A DNA stretch of 64,000 nt from Hansfordia pulvinata (Eukaryota > Ascomycota > Sordariomycetes > Xylariales), in contig BJKQ01000002.1 of the NCBI GenBank assembly GCA_006538405.1, positions 1,922,001-1,986,000 on the forward strand. The letters are read 5' to 3'. Within the stretch, counting starts at the first letter, position 1, and the number at the start of each line of letters is the position of its first letter. Of the stretch, positions 44,502 to 56,737 are shown in pieces. The position numbers were made by a program, and so were the translations under genes. The notes under the pieces were generated by a model. It saw nothing but the letters and a program-made list of their open reading frames with translations, made no database searches and had not been told where the DNA came from.

Positions 44502-46310
44502 ATGCTTCTCCTCAGCTCCATCGTGCTCGCTCTGTTCATCGCCGCCTGCATTTCGTCATACGTCTGGAGGTGCTTGTCTTCTCCTCTCGCAGCTCTACCT
44601 GGACCAAAGTCATCGCTATTGTCTTCCTGGATACTTAAGTATCACGAGTTCCGCGCCAGGAGAACCAACTATGTTCACCATCTGCATCTCAAATACGGCC
44701 CCGTTGTTAGGATCGCCCCCAACGAGGTAGCCTTTGCATCCCTGCAAGGAATCAAGGAAATCTATGCTTCTGGGGGAGTGGCTATGACAAAACCGAGTTC
44801 TACAACCTATTCCTCGTATTTGGTCGCCGGTATGTAGGCCATTTCGTTGACGCGCGTGCCTGGCTTGCTTCTTGATAGTCAGAAAGTCACTGAGAAGTTC
44901 ACAGAACCATGTTCAGTACTCTCAATAAAGAGGACGTAAGTGGGATTCTCCGAAAGCGCGTTTCGTAACACCAAAGACTCATTTTTCAAAGCATGCAAAA
45001 CGAAAGAGAATTTTGGCGGACCGTTACGCCAATTCCAACATCATGAAGCCCGAGTCCCTGGATGGCATAAGGGAGCGGTCAAAATCGTTTGTCCTCAAGT
45101 GCGCCGAGTCCGTCGGCCAGAGTTTGGATGTCTTCGTGAGTAGAAACCTGGAAACATGACACCGATTGCGCAAGGCTCAGGGCGCTAACTGTCATAGATA
45201 TGTCAGATCTTCCACTTGCTCTGTCACCTCAATGGATAGGTACTCACACGGCTAAACAGACCTTCACTCGTTCGCCTTTGATAGCGCCAGTCACCACCTC
45301 TTCCACCCGTACGGATCAAAGTCATTGAGTCAGTTGGAGGACAGAACTGTCATGGAGCAGGTGACATTTGACGACAGCATTCAAAGTAGGCTCGCCATTG
45401 TCGGTTGCTCTTGGACATCGACTGACTATTAAGATCGTTTGATCAACTATTACAGCCCACAGCTCCACGGGCTGATAGGAAACGTCCTGGCAATCTTCGC
45501 GAAGCCTCGAGAGACACCCTTGGCAGATGACTTTGTCCTGGCTGCCAGCTCGAAAACAGACGCAGCTCCTTTCACCCTCCTCCACCGAATGCAAGACAAG
45601 CTGCATGGCCTCGAGTCGATTGACATGGCTGCCGAGTGCCTCGACCACATGGTAGCTGGCATAGATACTACCGGCGACGTATTGTGCTTTCTCATGTGGG
45701 AGTTATCGCTGTCTCGGTCGCTGCACATTCAGAAGCGCCTCCAGGAGGAATTGATGAGAAACCCCCAAAGCCCCTTTGACAAGTTGCCGTTTCTTGACGC
45801 AGTTGTCATGGAGGGACTCCGCTGTTTCCCGGCAATCCCAATGTCGTTACCAAGATACGCACCCCGAGGCGGACGCACGATAGATGGCTACTTCATCCCC
45901 GAGAATACGATAGTAAGCAGCCAAGCCTACTCGGCGCATCGCATCGACGAGAAAGCCTTCCCAGAGCCTGACTTGTTTGATCCAGGCCGCTGGGCCAAAA
46001 CGGAGGGCGATCTCGACCGGAAGCGCTTGTTTTTTGCGTTTTCGAGCGGAGGCAGAGGCTGCATTGGAAAACAGTAAGCAAAGACCGGTACCGTCGTTCG
46101 CTTTTTGTCCTCTCAAACTGACGTTCCTGTGTTCATCATAGCCTTGCACTGGCAGAAATGAAGATACTCTTACGGGAGGTCTACTCCAGATTCTCGACTC
46201 GACCGGACGAGCGCATGAAGCCTGAGGATATGGAGATGTCCCATCAACTCATATCTTCACAGCCACGTGGAAAGAGATGCCTGCTGAAGTTTGCGAAAAT
46301 CAACAAGTAA
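44502..46310 (+). CDS. Cytochrome P450 monooxygenase, with an apparent frameshift and a possible 4-nt exon
   Basis: ER-anchored haem monooxygenase of a fungal CYP family. The ATG at 44502 starts a membrane anchor (LLLSSIVLALFIAACISSYVW) followed by the Pro-rich hinge LPGPK. Exons that fit are 44502-44829, 44905-44935 (31 nt), 44992-45135, 45198-45201 (4 nt, tentative), 45260-45385, 45434-46073 and 46142-46310, for 480 residues after one correction. Signatures: KYGPVVRIAPNEVAF, I-helix AGIDTTGD, K-helix EGLR, PERF-like FDPGRW, haem loop FSSGGRGCIG with the haem ligand at about Cys421. One G appears to be missing from the G run at 44772-44776, which moves IYASGG out of frame from the conserved SGYDKTEFYNLFLVFGR. 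All other landmarks are intact, so an assembly error is favoured over a pseudogene. Substrate is unknown; no synthase gene is adjacent. Confidence 0.87.
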
Positions 46311-49223
46311 GACTGACGACAGCCTGGCTGCGAACCCGGTCGGAAGGAAGTACAGAATGCGCCATCACCGCCAATCGATGACAGGGACTCCACGTCATTA
46401 GGTCTGTTTGCAAACGCAGCGTTAGTCTCTGATCTACTATCTATAATATTCATAAATCTCTCATCTAACATCACGGCTCCATACGATCTAGCTTTTTGTA
46501 ACGGGCTGTTCTGTCCACAGGGCCGCCGTTTACTGCGTTTTCCGGGCCACATCCAACGGCAAGCTCGCTGAGCCAACAAGAGGGGCCGGCCGCTCTACCA
46601 GGATCCATGCCCATAGACAAGATGAGAGCGCTTGAGAAGTAATGCTAAGCGACCGCGAGCAGATACCAGTCGGGAGCTCATGAGCACACCTGGGGGCTGC
46701 GGAGGTATCTAATGCCGACATGACTCGGATGCAAGGCAGACATATCCGGACGCACCGCCGTTGTCCAGCTCCCGAACTGAGCACTCCCCTTGCGACCACC
46801 GTGCAGCACGCTGCCCACCGATTCAAGAAACTATCTCTCTCTGGGCATCGAATGCCGTGCCACTGTATATCTCTGTGGAAAGGGCCCTCAAAAGCGATCC
46901 TGCAACCACTGGCGTCTGGGAGGGGGGCGGTCACAAGGCACCCTAGAAGCAGCATTGACATTTCCCTGTGTGACCTGTCATTTTCCGTCGGTGGTGCGCG
47001 CCACAGATCTGAGTCTGTTCTGGTCTTGCTACTCCCAGTCAAATGTCAGGCAACAGGCAAGTCCGGGCATATGGCTCCAGGGTTCCTTTCTCAAATCGTT
47101 CTACAGAATACGACACGAATACGAATCGATGCGGCAGGTCAAAGTTTGGACGGCTCCCACATCCCGCCAGGCTCGCCTTTTCGCCCTCTAGCTCAGGTCA
47201 GGTAGTGGCTCAATCTGTTACAGGGGGCGGGCAGGGTCGGATAGGGAAGGGGTAAGCCCAGCGGGTGGTCTGTGGCGGTTAACGCATCGGGCATCTCGCA
47301 GCTCACTATGCTGAGGTGCCTTTGCCCGGATGGGCAGAGTCTACGAGTACTCGTCCTCGTCCTGTCCTGTTCATCGCTGGCCTTGACGTCAAGGCCCGAA
47401 ATGGAGATGATATTCCGCGCGAGTCACGTTCCCGGTAGACGGATACAGATCTTTAACCGCGTGAGATTCGGGGATCCCACTGGCAGGCCAATGGCGAGAA
47501 GCCAGGGAAGCACATCCAGGGCGGCTAATTCGAGCAGTGCTCAGCGGAGTCCTTACTCGTACCATTGCAATCCCCTTGGACCTTGGGCGCGAACAACCAC
47601 TCGCATGAGGCATGGGCGGTCAAGAAGTCGGCCCTGACAGAAAACTGCTTCCGACGCCCACCCACGCCCTGGACTCCCTGACTTGCGGGCATGGACTCTC
47701 AAGTGGAAAGGTAGCTTGGGTGACCGGGTGTCGATCCGGTTCTTGATTCTTTGGTTACCACCATGCAATGCCACTCTTCAGTCTCCTTTTCGACATTGGC
47801 AGATTCGCTCCAGGCTCTGGGAGAGACGGACAGGGGGCCTATGTCTCGAGCAGCGTGGCAGCCGGAGGCACGGAAGGCCTCGCCGCGGGTGTGGATAGAC
47901 GAGATCTGGGCATCGGCTGGGAAAAAGGCTTCCCGTGATGACGACTGGGGCAGCAAACGCCTCGCCCTGCGGCCGCGGAACCCATCCGGCGCCCAGGGGG
48001 CTTGTCTCCACCACAGTGCCAAAGTGTGGGAAGGCCTTGCCATGGCCAGAACGGAGTGGGCTGGTGGTGAAGGCCGGGCGAGGGTCATGGCGCCGGGGCC
48101 CCCCTTCTTGGGTGGCGGGCCGGCTCGTGCCAGCAGGCTGTGAGATGGGGTGCCTTGCCGCGAGTGACTGGCCCGCAATGGCCCTCCACTTTTTACTGAC
48201 GGGGGGGTTGAAGTTTCTGGATCTCGTGAGGAGGTGCAAACTGGGCCTCTCACCGGCATCTTCATTCACAGGGCTTCGATGGCTGTCCAGGACGATGAAT
48301 GCCTCGGACCAAGGAAACCAGGTGAGACTGATGTTGTCGCCAATCTGTGTTTGACCCTCCAGCAAGGCGTCTCGATTCATGTTTTTCAGTGGAAAAGCGG
48401 ACATGGGCGCCCATGGATGACTTTGCTTCAGAGGCCGCGTTTGCAGCACAATGGCGGCGATTCCCTTCCGCATGGTCCACGACGACTTGAAAGACCAAAG
48501 CCGGGGCAAGGCCAGAGCACTCTTCTCCCGAGCCGATCCAAGACCACGGGGAGTGTGATCACAGCGGAGAGGCGCCATTGATCGAAGCCAGACGTGCGTG
48601 AGGAAAGAGGCGCAGGGTTGTCTTGGAGGAGAGATACTCGCACCGCACCACGCTCGCCCACCGTACTCCGTACGCGCTCACGCCCCTGAAGGAAGGGGTA
48701 AATCTCACAGCCCACTCCCACCCCCGGTCTTCGTGAATCGGTAACGCCCCGCTCTGCCTGCCGGGTTCGTTGGGGCTCTCGGGGTGATATATGATCAAAT
48801 TTTACACGGGGGATCTCGGCGCCGGAGCTCTCTGTTGGCACGCCCAGATCGCCGTTGTCCTGTTCGTCGCTCAACACTCATGCTGTCGCCATGCGCGATC
48901 CGAGCGGCGGCACAGCTTGGCCCCTTTCTTTGTGAAGCTGGCCTTGGCTTCGCAGCCACAGGCGCCCTTCCCCACCGCTCTCTCCTTCATACGAGTACTT
49001 GCACGAGCGTGCTTGGGAGGTCGGCGACGCCGCTGCCGGGGTTCCAGGATGCAGCGGCACAGGGAAGGGAAAGACGAACCGCGACGAGAGAGTCCTGTGC
49101 CGCCGGCACCAGGCCTCCCGGTCCCATCCACAGTCGAACGACAGAGAGACGTATGTGGGGCCAGGGACTGGGCCTGGTTGACAGGGGGGAGGGTACGCGT
49201 ACGAGTCTCTCTTATGCAGAGAA

Positions 49224-49236
49224 GGGGGGGGGGGGG
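49224..49236. repeat. Poly-G run, 13 bases
   Basis: Thirteen consecutive G in intergenic DNA. Confidence 0.9.
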
Positions 49237-49485
49237 TGCCTTTTCCTCCCGCTACCTTTGCGCTGCATACTTGTGCTGGATGGCCAATAGCGTTGAGCAG
49301 CACGAGTGGCTAGATGGATACCTCACTGCGCGACACTGGATTTACGGGGACTGGTTGTTTTTGTCTTCCTTTCTCTGGCTCACCCCTCCCATTCCGCCTG
49401 TCACATCTCTCTTGGAGAAGAGGGGGCCCAAGGCAGGGCAAATCGAACCTGGGCCCGGCTCCAAACAGCTGCCAGATAGACCCGG

Positions 49486-49520
49486 CATTATCTCGATATC
49501 CCTCCCCAATCGAGATAATG
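49486..49520. repeat. Inverted repeat, 12-bp arms with 11-base loop
   Basis: CATTATCTCGAT (49486-49497) is matched exactly by ATCGAGATAATG (49509-49520) around an 11-base pyrimidine-rich loop. As RNA the stem could extend by two G-U pairs and one C-G pair. Confidence 0.93.
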
Positions 49521-50919
49521 TTGCATCTCCCATGACATATTCTCGCTCCGCGCGGCTACACCGATCCTACCCACCGCCCGGGAACGACAGACAGACAGGC
49601 TGGGGTGGTGGAGCGGTCGAGACGAGCCCTTCGCCTTCTACGAGTACAAGCCCCTCGGCTCACCCGCTCATCATTGCCGCCCCCCCTTCCCCTCCCACCG
49701 TTTCCGTTTGACGATCGACCGGCACGCAAGATATGAGGCGCAAGGGCAACGCGGATAAGCTAGCCCTGCGCGTACGAGTATCCGTATACCTCCCGTCCGC
49801 CTGTCTCCAAATTCTGGCCTCTCGGCACAACGTAGAGCTCCCGCATGTGTACATACATCCCCGCTTTCCTTCCCTCCCGTGCCGAACCGACCTGGTTTCC
49901 GGGACCTCGTGCACCGCCAATCTTACCGTGAAGCCGATCCGCGCAACAGCCGCTTTTGAAGTACGCTACCTGCTCGTCGGATATCAAAAGGGAAAGAGGG
50001 TGGGCGTGAGAGAAAGAGAGAGAAAGGGAGCCTGCATGCAGATTTGGAGCAACGTCGTTCGCCCCCGAGTCTTTCTTTCCAAAGCCGTTGCCCTGATCCT
50101 GGACGAACCCACTGCTCTGCGCGGGCTGGTTGCATTGCATCTGCGCTCGCGGTCTCGGGGAAGAAGTCGCTTGACGATCCCCAACATCCCGCGCCACCTC
50201 TCTCTTGTCTGGTCCCTTGACCTGCGGAAATGTCAGCAGGATAACGACACTGTTATCGTGGTGAGAATGGAGCTTTCGAACCACGAATACGTCATTTTGA
50301 AGGAGGCTTTGGAAGTTTGTATTTGAAACCAGATATTTGACAGATTCCTAAAAGAAAGAAAAAGATAAAAAAAAGATATCACCTGAACGCTCAATGCTCG
50401 TAGATAGCCCCCCTTCCTACCCGCTGCCTCTCCCGTTGCCTCCCAGCCCATGCAAGCCAAAGCACACGTTTCTGAGTTTATGTGATCAGGGCCCCGAATA
50501 ACAAAATGGTAAATAAACCACCCGCCCGAGACTTGGACAATATCCGCAAGCACATCTAACGGTGCGCCCCTAACTCCTTTTTCTGAAATCAAGAAACTCG
50601 TGGGGATCGCAGTCCCGTTTTGCCCAGAACACTGTATTATTCGTGAAATTGAAGAAAAAAAAACCGGCGTAGTATGGGTTCGCTCGCAGACGCTGGATTA
50701 TAGGGCTTGTAGGGCGAGCTCCTTCTTGAAGCAACGCGAGGGTACACGCCAAGGCCGCCTGTCCCTACCGGACAAGTTGTCGAGATGATCACGCCAGACC
50801 GGGAAATTCGCAAGCTTTGCCAGAGCGGGCGCTGTGTAGCCATGCTCTTATGGGAGATGCAGGCGCCCTCGTTGGCCGACCGGCGATGCGTCTTGTCCAC
50901 GTCGTCGAGTGGGTATGAC

Positions 50920-52928
50920 CTAGACAGCCCCGGGATCTGCCCTCCCGTGTATTATATATGAGTGCCAGGAGGGAGGCACATTCCCAACGCTGTTGGGTCT
51001 GAAGACACCGTTAGCGTTGGGGTCTTCGGGCCCGCGCGGCAACGCATCGAACGTGTGTCCGTAGTAGTGATGGCCAGAAGTCACACCCGGCGCCGACTGG
51101 CCGGCAAATGGCGCATTGCTACCCGCCGCCTGCGCTGTCGTGTAGTACAAGGACTGGCTCGTGGGGGCTGTTGAGCCGGTTGGCCAAGGGGGCACGGAGG
51201 TGTACAGGGGCGTTGTGGGGCTGGCGTATTCGGGCGTTTGTGGGAACAGCGACGATCTCCTGCTGCTGTCATGCGGGCTCGCGTACATGTCTGCCATGCC
51301 CATTGTGCCAGAGTGGAAGGTGTTGGGCGAGGTGAGCGATGAGCCATCGAATGCCGCCCTGTCGGGGCCCATGGCTTGTGGTGGAAGCAGCTGAGGGACA
51401 AATGGCGGACGGCTCGTCATCTCGCCCACATACGCGCCGTGTTGGATGTGGCCGACAGCATCTGCGGCGTGGTTTGGGATGATGGGTTGGGTCGTAGCCA
51501 TGTCTCGTTGAGAGGGCGCGCTGGAGGTCAGCGCAGACGAGTCCATGGTCTCTTCCTCATCCCGCGGCGGGCTGTACTCGTCGGTGTCTGAGAGATCCAG
51601 GCCTACTTGATCGTTGTTGGACACGTATATGGTGGTGCTGGCATCTGCAAGGGGTTAGGAGAAGCTCTGCGGAGGAGTACCGGGGAGTGTGGGTGCTCAC
51701 CTATTCCCCATCCATGAATTGTTCTTCTTTTCGAGCGACTTTGAAGAGTTCCTTCAGGAACGGACGCTTCTTCGCATTGCCCGGGAGCTCATTGTCGTTG
51801 AAGAAGGCCGAAAGCGCCTCTTCAGTGATTAACTCGAGCTTGTCCACGTTCAATTTGGCGCTCGAGATCGCTTCGTGTTGAGAATGCAGTGGCTGGACGA
51901 CAAGCTTGAGAATGTGCACCAGCAGGTGGACTCGTTCTGATTGTGCCCCGTCAGCTTCGACAAATCTTCTCATGAGTGATCAACGAAAGGCACTTACCCC
52001 GCTTGAGCAAATGGTCAGGCTCCTTGTGCCGCACTTTTTCCTCCTTCGTCTTTCCCCAGGGCTTGGGCCACCAGCCTGGAGCCTTGTCGTCGCTTCCCGT
52101 ATAGGGAAACGTTGACTGCTTCTTGGGCTCCACGGCCTTGACCCATGCCTTGGCAATCAACTTGCAGGCTGTTTGCTGGCAGTCCTTGAAGCGCTGGTCG
52201 TAGAAGTCCCAGAGAGCGTTGTTGTCGCCGATCCTGAGACTCTTGCGCACTGATGCCGAAGACGACGTGGGTCCTGGCACAGAGTCGGCCAACTCATCTC
52301 GAGCCAGGTCTGGCCTTCGGTTTCTCTTCCTCATCTTGTATCCATCATCGCCCTCGAATGACTCGGTTTTCCCTGATTGGCTGAATCGGCGGCCCGGATT
52401 CCAGCGGCGGCTCATCTCACCAGGGCCTCTGCCTAGCCCCCCCGTAATTAGGTCAGGCTCCTCATATGGCGTACCCAGAGCTGGAGTGGCCGTCAGTTTT
52501 CTTCTTTTTTTTTTGCATCATGCACAATCACGGGTTGGCTGACGTACGATTCTGCATAGGCATTGCCTGATTGATCTCTGCGCTCAGGGCTTCGAGGTTG
52601 ATGAACTTCTTGGCATCGACAGTGGGATAGTTGGGGGCGGTGAACAAAGTCGGCTTGCCATCATTGCCTATCACGACAACAAAGTAGAACTTCCCTGGGA
52701 GATTGCAATGTTCCTGTAGCGCCTGTCCAATTCCCTATGAAGATGGTTAGTGTAGCTGTACGTTATTGGATGAAAAGGCTTATCTACCATTGGCGGGCCC
52801 TGGCGATGGTTGTAAGTCCGCGCAGATCGAGGCTCGTCGGCTGCAGTATCCAGTGCCGTCCGCTCGTAGGTACCGGGAGCGTAGTAGGCCCGGGAGGCTT
52901 GCTCCCTGGGGTTTCTATCCTGGCCCAT
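50920..52928 (-). CDS. DUF2841 protein (YDR124W-like helical bundle), with an apparent frameshift
   Basis: Member of the fungal family named for yeast YDR124W and the Aspergillus hrmA-associated AFUB_079030 protein; its function is unknown. Five exons on the minus strand: 52928-52788, 52734-52548, 52480-51998, 51936-51701 and 51644-50920. The core domain lies in exons 3-4: NNALWDFYDQRFKDCQQTACKLIAKAWVKAVEP, PGWWPKPWG, VRHKEPDHLLKR and ERVHLLVHILKLV. The N-terminal exon pair includes GKFYFVVVIGNDGKPTLFTAP. The last exon is Ser/Pro/Thr-rich and probably disordered, ending at 50920. As given, exon 4 reads into TAG (51701-51703) exactly at the GTGAGC donor and the last exon is out of phase. One extra G in the G run just upstream (about 51705-51708) removes the stop and restores phase, giving 590 residues. 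Without it, the protein stops at the TAG and lacks the last 241 residues. Confidence 0.85.
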
Positions 52929-54860
52929 CGCTACGAGTTCGAAGTGGTGCGAGAAGACGACTGTGGTATGGTGTATTTGTCTGCAGATAGGTCTGGTGTG
53001 AGTAGAGGTAGTTGAGGGAAGGGCTCTCGAGAAGGACCAGCTGCTTTGGCAGGATAAGCAGGATAAGATCAACGCCGAGGGATGAATGAAGCCGTCGCAT
53101 CCAAAATCTGCAACGCTGTCTCACACCAATGGGTGCCCCAGCTCGTATCGAGGCGGTTCACGTTGCAAATGAAATAGCAAAGCAGAAGAAAAGAGGGTAT
53201 GCGGTGCGGATCGCACAGAACGAATATGATTTTAAGGGTATGACAAGCCACACGGCTCAGTTTGCAATGATAGGCAGATGGCCCCGGATACGCTTCGCTG
53301 CGGGCGGGCATGCTTGGGATATATGTGGTCGAGTAGCAGGGGTCTTCGCATAAACAAGAAGCTGTGACTAACCTCTGAAAGGGTTCACACCCGGTGGGGG
53401 TACTGGCTATAGGTCGAAAGGGGTGAATCAACGCCTGTTTGATGGGAACAACAGCTTTCTTTGTCGTCAGAGCGGCGCGGGAAGCTGCTGACGGAGAGAA
53501 GGGGGGGCCAGAGTTCAGTTGGCGGCCGTGAGCTGAGTGCTGGCTTGGGGCTTGGGGCTAGACCTGGTCAAGCAAGGGCCAGATGAGGGGACAAAGAAGC
53601 TCAAGCAAGGTCGGCACGTTCGTAATTTGGATGAGCCTGTAGCTGGAGCTGTACGCGTGTCGACTGGGCCAAGATTGCGAAGCGAATCAACAATGTCCTC
53701 CGGGGTTTCAAATTCTAACGGGCTGCGTTGCTCGTCAAGCGTGCGCCGCGTGGTCGTTTGGGCCGCGACCGTCGATGCACAGGCGATCTGTCAGGCCTTC
53801 TGGGGTGATCTGGGATGGCTGGGCAGTGGCGAGATGTCGAGTAGCAAGAGGAAAAGTTGCAAACCAAGAGAGGTCGGCTCTCTAGCCTAGAAGCCTGTGC
53901 GCCTCGACGTGTTGATAGTCGTCCGGGTGCAAGACGACGGAGGCATATGCAGGGGCGTCCAAGGAGCTGGGAGGAGGAGAGCGGAAAGATGGGACAGTCG
54001 AATGTCCAGAGCGAATGAAATCTGGTCCTCTCGAGCGTTCGTACAACTCGACCCGAGTAACAGATGGACAGTTTCGGGTGCCAGACGGGAGCCAAGAGGG
54101 ATCCGGAATTAGATGTCGGTGGGCAGGCGGCAGGCGCTCGTAAGCCGACTAAGAAAGCGGCTCGCCCTAATAGACGTTACTGAAGCCGTGCTCAGACGGA
54201 TACGGCCGGACCCAAGGTGTACGAGTAGAGAGGTGGCTCGGTGGAAGTTGGCGGTATGAATAGAGAACCAAGGAGAGGCGGACGAGTCGGAAATGGCGAG
54301 GGCGTCGCTCGGCACTTTGTATGTAGGCCTCACACGCACCATCCACGAGATTTATGGGCGAGGAAGGGGGTGGAAAAAAGAAAATGGACCCCTTCCTGGT
54401 TGGTGAGAGGATGATGAATACAAAGTAGAAGGCTGTGGAGCCCGCCGAAGTGCGTCGAGCTGTCGCCGTGCCATACGGAGTACTGTACTCGCGGACGGTA
54501 CCTTGGCCTGCTGCCGGGGGGGGACAGACATCTGAACCGGGATGGCTGCATAGCTTGCTTGTTGTGCTGCCTCACCCAGACGCTCCCCTTCCGTGGGACG
54601 GCCGGGACTCGCGCCAAGCCAGCCGTGGTCGGCCAGCTGGGTCAAGTCCCATGTATGCAGCTGTCCCGCACGCCCGCATGCTACGACCTCTCGTGTGGCC
54701 CTCTTCGTACGGGCCCCTCTCTTCTCCCCTTCTCACCTGTGTCTGTGTGGCCGGGCTGTGTGTATTCTGTCTCTTTGGGCGATTCGTGTGGTGGATGATG
54801 ACGGACGACGGATGGCGCGCGGGTGGACGGGTGGACAGACATGCAGGCCAGGCCCCATCT

Positions 54861-54900
54861 CCTCCTCCTTCTCCTCTTCTTCTTCTTCTCCTCCCCCCCA
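54861..54900. repeat. CTT/CTC pyrimidine array
   Basis: About 40 bases of CTC and CTT triplets, immediately upstream of the 18-base G run. Confidence 0.85.
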
Positions 54901-54925
54901 TAATCACCATCATCGTCCAGAAGAA

Positions 54926-54943
54926 GGGGGGGGGGGGGGGGGG
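54926..54943. repeat. Poly-G run, 18 bases
   Basis: Eighteen consecutive G in intergenic DNA. Confidence 0.9.
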
Positions 54944-56180
54944 TCGGGGGCCTTGACTAGTTCTGTTTTGCCCAGTCCGGGTCCTGCTCCCCGGCCGGCC
55001 AACGAGAGACGGGCTGCGTGGACTGTTGCGTTCGAGTTTGGATTTATTTATTACTTGCGTCGCCTCTGGATCGAAAGCAGGCGGCAGGGGGGCAGACGTC
55101 CTCGTGCCCGTACAGGGGGGGTGCTTTCCACTTTATGCATGGGTCGTGTCCAGGGCGCTGCTGCTCGACATTAGGTGAGACCCTCTCCCATGGTTATTTG
55201 CAGGCGATCGTGCGCTCATCGAGTCGAAGGATGGACATTGCCCAATGTGCCGGCCGTAGCCAGCTTGCTACCCAAGATCTGTGATCTGGGGCTCGCAGCG
55301 GGAGATCCCACGACATGTCGCCCCATGTGCCGATGGCCTCCCATGACGCCCGATGATGCTGTGAGCTGTCCCGAGTAAGCGTAGCACCTGGACCTCGTAC
55401 AAGTAGTCCGGATAGTCACCAGTATGCCTGGATCACGCCTCTCGGACCTGCGAGACGAGAACCCCAGCCCCGAGGTGAACGATCGGTCCATCATCCCAGG
55501 TCGGGCTGCGAATCGGATGGCGCGCAGCGGTCGTGTCCAAGGACGGACGTGTGTGCCAGAGACACGGACAGGCGGCGGACAGCAGGCCACTGGAAGAGGC
55601 AGTCGGGCGTGGCCAGCGGCCCAGAGGCGAGGGTCGAGGGTCTGGCGGGCAGGACGGCGAGGTGTGGCAAAGGCATCCCTGTTGGCAGCAAGGGTGGGAG
55701 TGGTCAAGGCCCGTGGTGAGGTTTCCAGCTGGTTAAACTCGTTAGCGGCAAGCGTCTGTCGCTTCGTGGTGTTGCACCAAGTCCCGTCGTGACTGGGACG
55801 TAGCTGGAGGTGGTACTACGAGTACCGTAGAGCCTGTACCTTTTAGCACTGCAGTAACACGGGGGATTTCGCGCGTGAAGGAAGTACATGCATGTACCGC
55901 GTGTGCGGGTGCGGAGATCTATGTACCTTCAGCGCGACATCCCATGTCTCCAATACCTGCACCTGCACCAGACGGTTCTACCCGCCCACACCGTCCAATA
56001 CCTACCTTATGTCTTCTCTTCCGGTCCGGGCGTACATACCCTACCTAGGTGCTCGTCTCCTGACAGTGCATCCATCTATGGACGCAGACTGGCCCCCGGA
56101 CAGGTAGTAAGTACCTCGAGTATACGGAGTACGTGCCTCCAGCTTCGCGTCAGCGGGCCTCATCAGAGCCCCCAGATGGA

Positions 56181-56199
56181 GGGGGGGGGGGGGGGGGGG
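56181..56199. repeat. Poly-G run, 19 bases
   Basis: Nineteen consecutive G in intergenic DNA. Confidence 0.9.
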
Positions 56200-56682
56200 A
56201 GCAGAAGTGTGAGAGGCCACATCCCCCCCGCCGCCTCGCCGGGGCGGGCCCTTACGGCCCCCCATACCGGGCCTCCGCCATCGTTGCCGCTGGCTATTAT
56301 CAGAACCTGGTCCCTGTCCGCGGAAGTCGACGGCAGGTGGGTTCTGCCTAGCCCTGCATGCCCTGGATTGGATGTCGCTATGTCTCCATCTCCAACCCAC
56401 GACGCGACTCAACCACTTGGTTCTGTAGCACGTGAATCCGCCACGGCACCGGGCGCCGCTTCCCCTTCTTCATCAGGCTGTACGAGTACCTGTAGTCCCT
56501 GATGCAGGCGCTCGAGTCCCAGCAGACGAGGCCGAGCACACGCCGTGATGCTCGCTGAGCTTCCATAGCGCTCTGCTTGCGAGCAGCAATGAATATTTGT
56601 TACCCGCCTGCCCCTTCCAAGCGAGTGCGACGCTGTACAGACACCGGCTCGTCGTGGTTGTGCTGGCTATCTCTGTCGGCTG

Positions 56683-56737
56683 TGGTCGTGGTCGTGGTCG
56701 CTGTCGTCTTCGTCGTCGTCGTTGTTGTCGTCGTAGC
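56683..56737. repeat. GTC/GTG triplet array
   Basis: Interrupted GTC and GTG triplets, followed at about 56850-56910 by a GT/GC-rich stretch. The long valine-rich frame through it is rejected as coding. Confidence 0.85.

Larger units (their letters stand above)
46311..50919. other. 4.6-kb gene-poor region
   Basis: Between the convergently placed P450 (plus) and DUF2841 (minus) genes. Open frames are present on both strands but give no family resemblance or consistent splice structure. It contains the hairpin at 49486-49520, a 13-base G run at 49224-49236 and TACGAGTA words near 47342, 47553, 48990, 49198, 49639 and 49774. Confidence 0.55.

Noticed and set aside
32255..46310. Secondary-metabolite gene cluster (MFS, DUF3176, PEP-mutase-like, P450)
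   Set aside because: No polyketide, peptide or terpene synthase and no pathway regulator is present, and cullin-4, a housekeeping gene, lies between the members.
48791..49711. 306-codon plus-strand open frame
   Set aside because: It runs through a 13-base G run and the hairpin at 49.5 kb, ends in a Ser/Pro/Thr tail, and has no family resemblance.
49733..50326. 197-codon plus-strand open frame
   Set aside because: Less biased than others, but no domain and no splice structure; not enough to call a gene.
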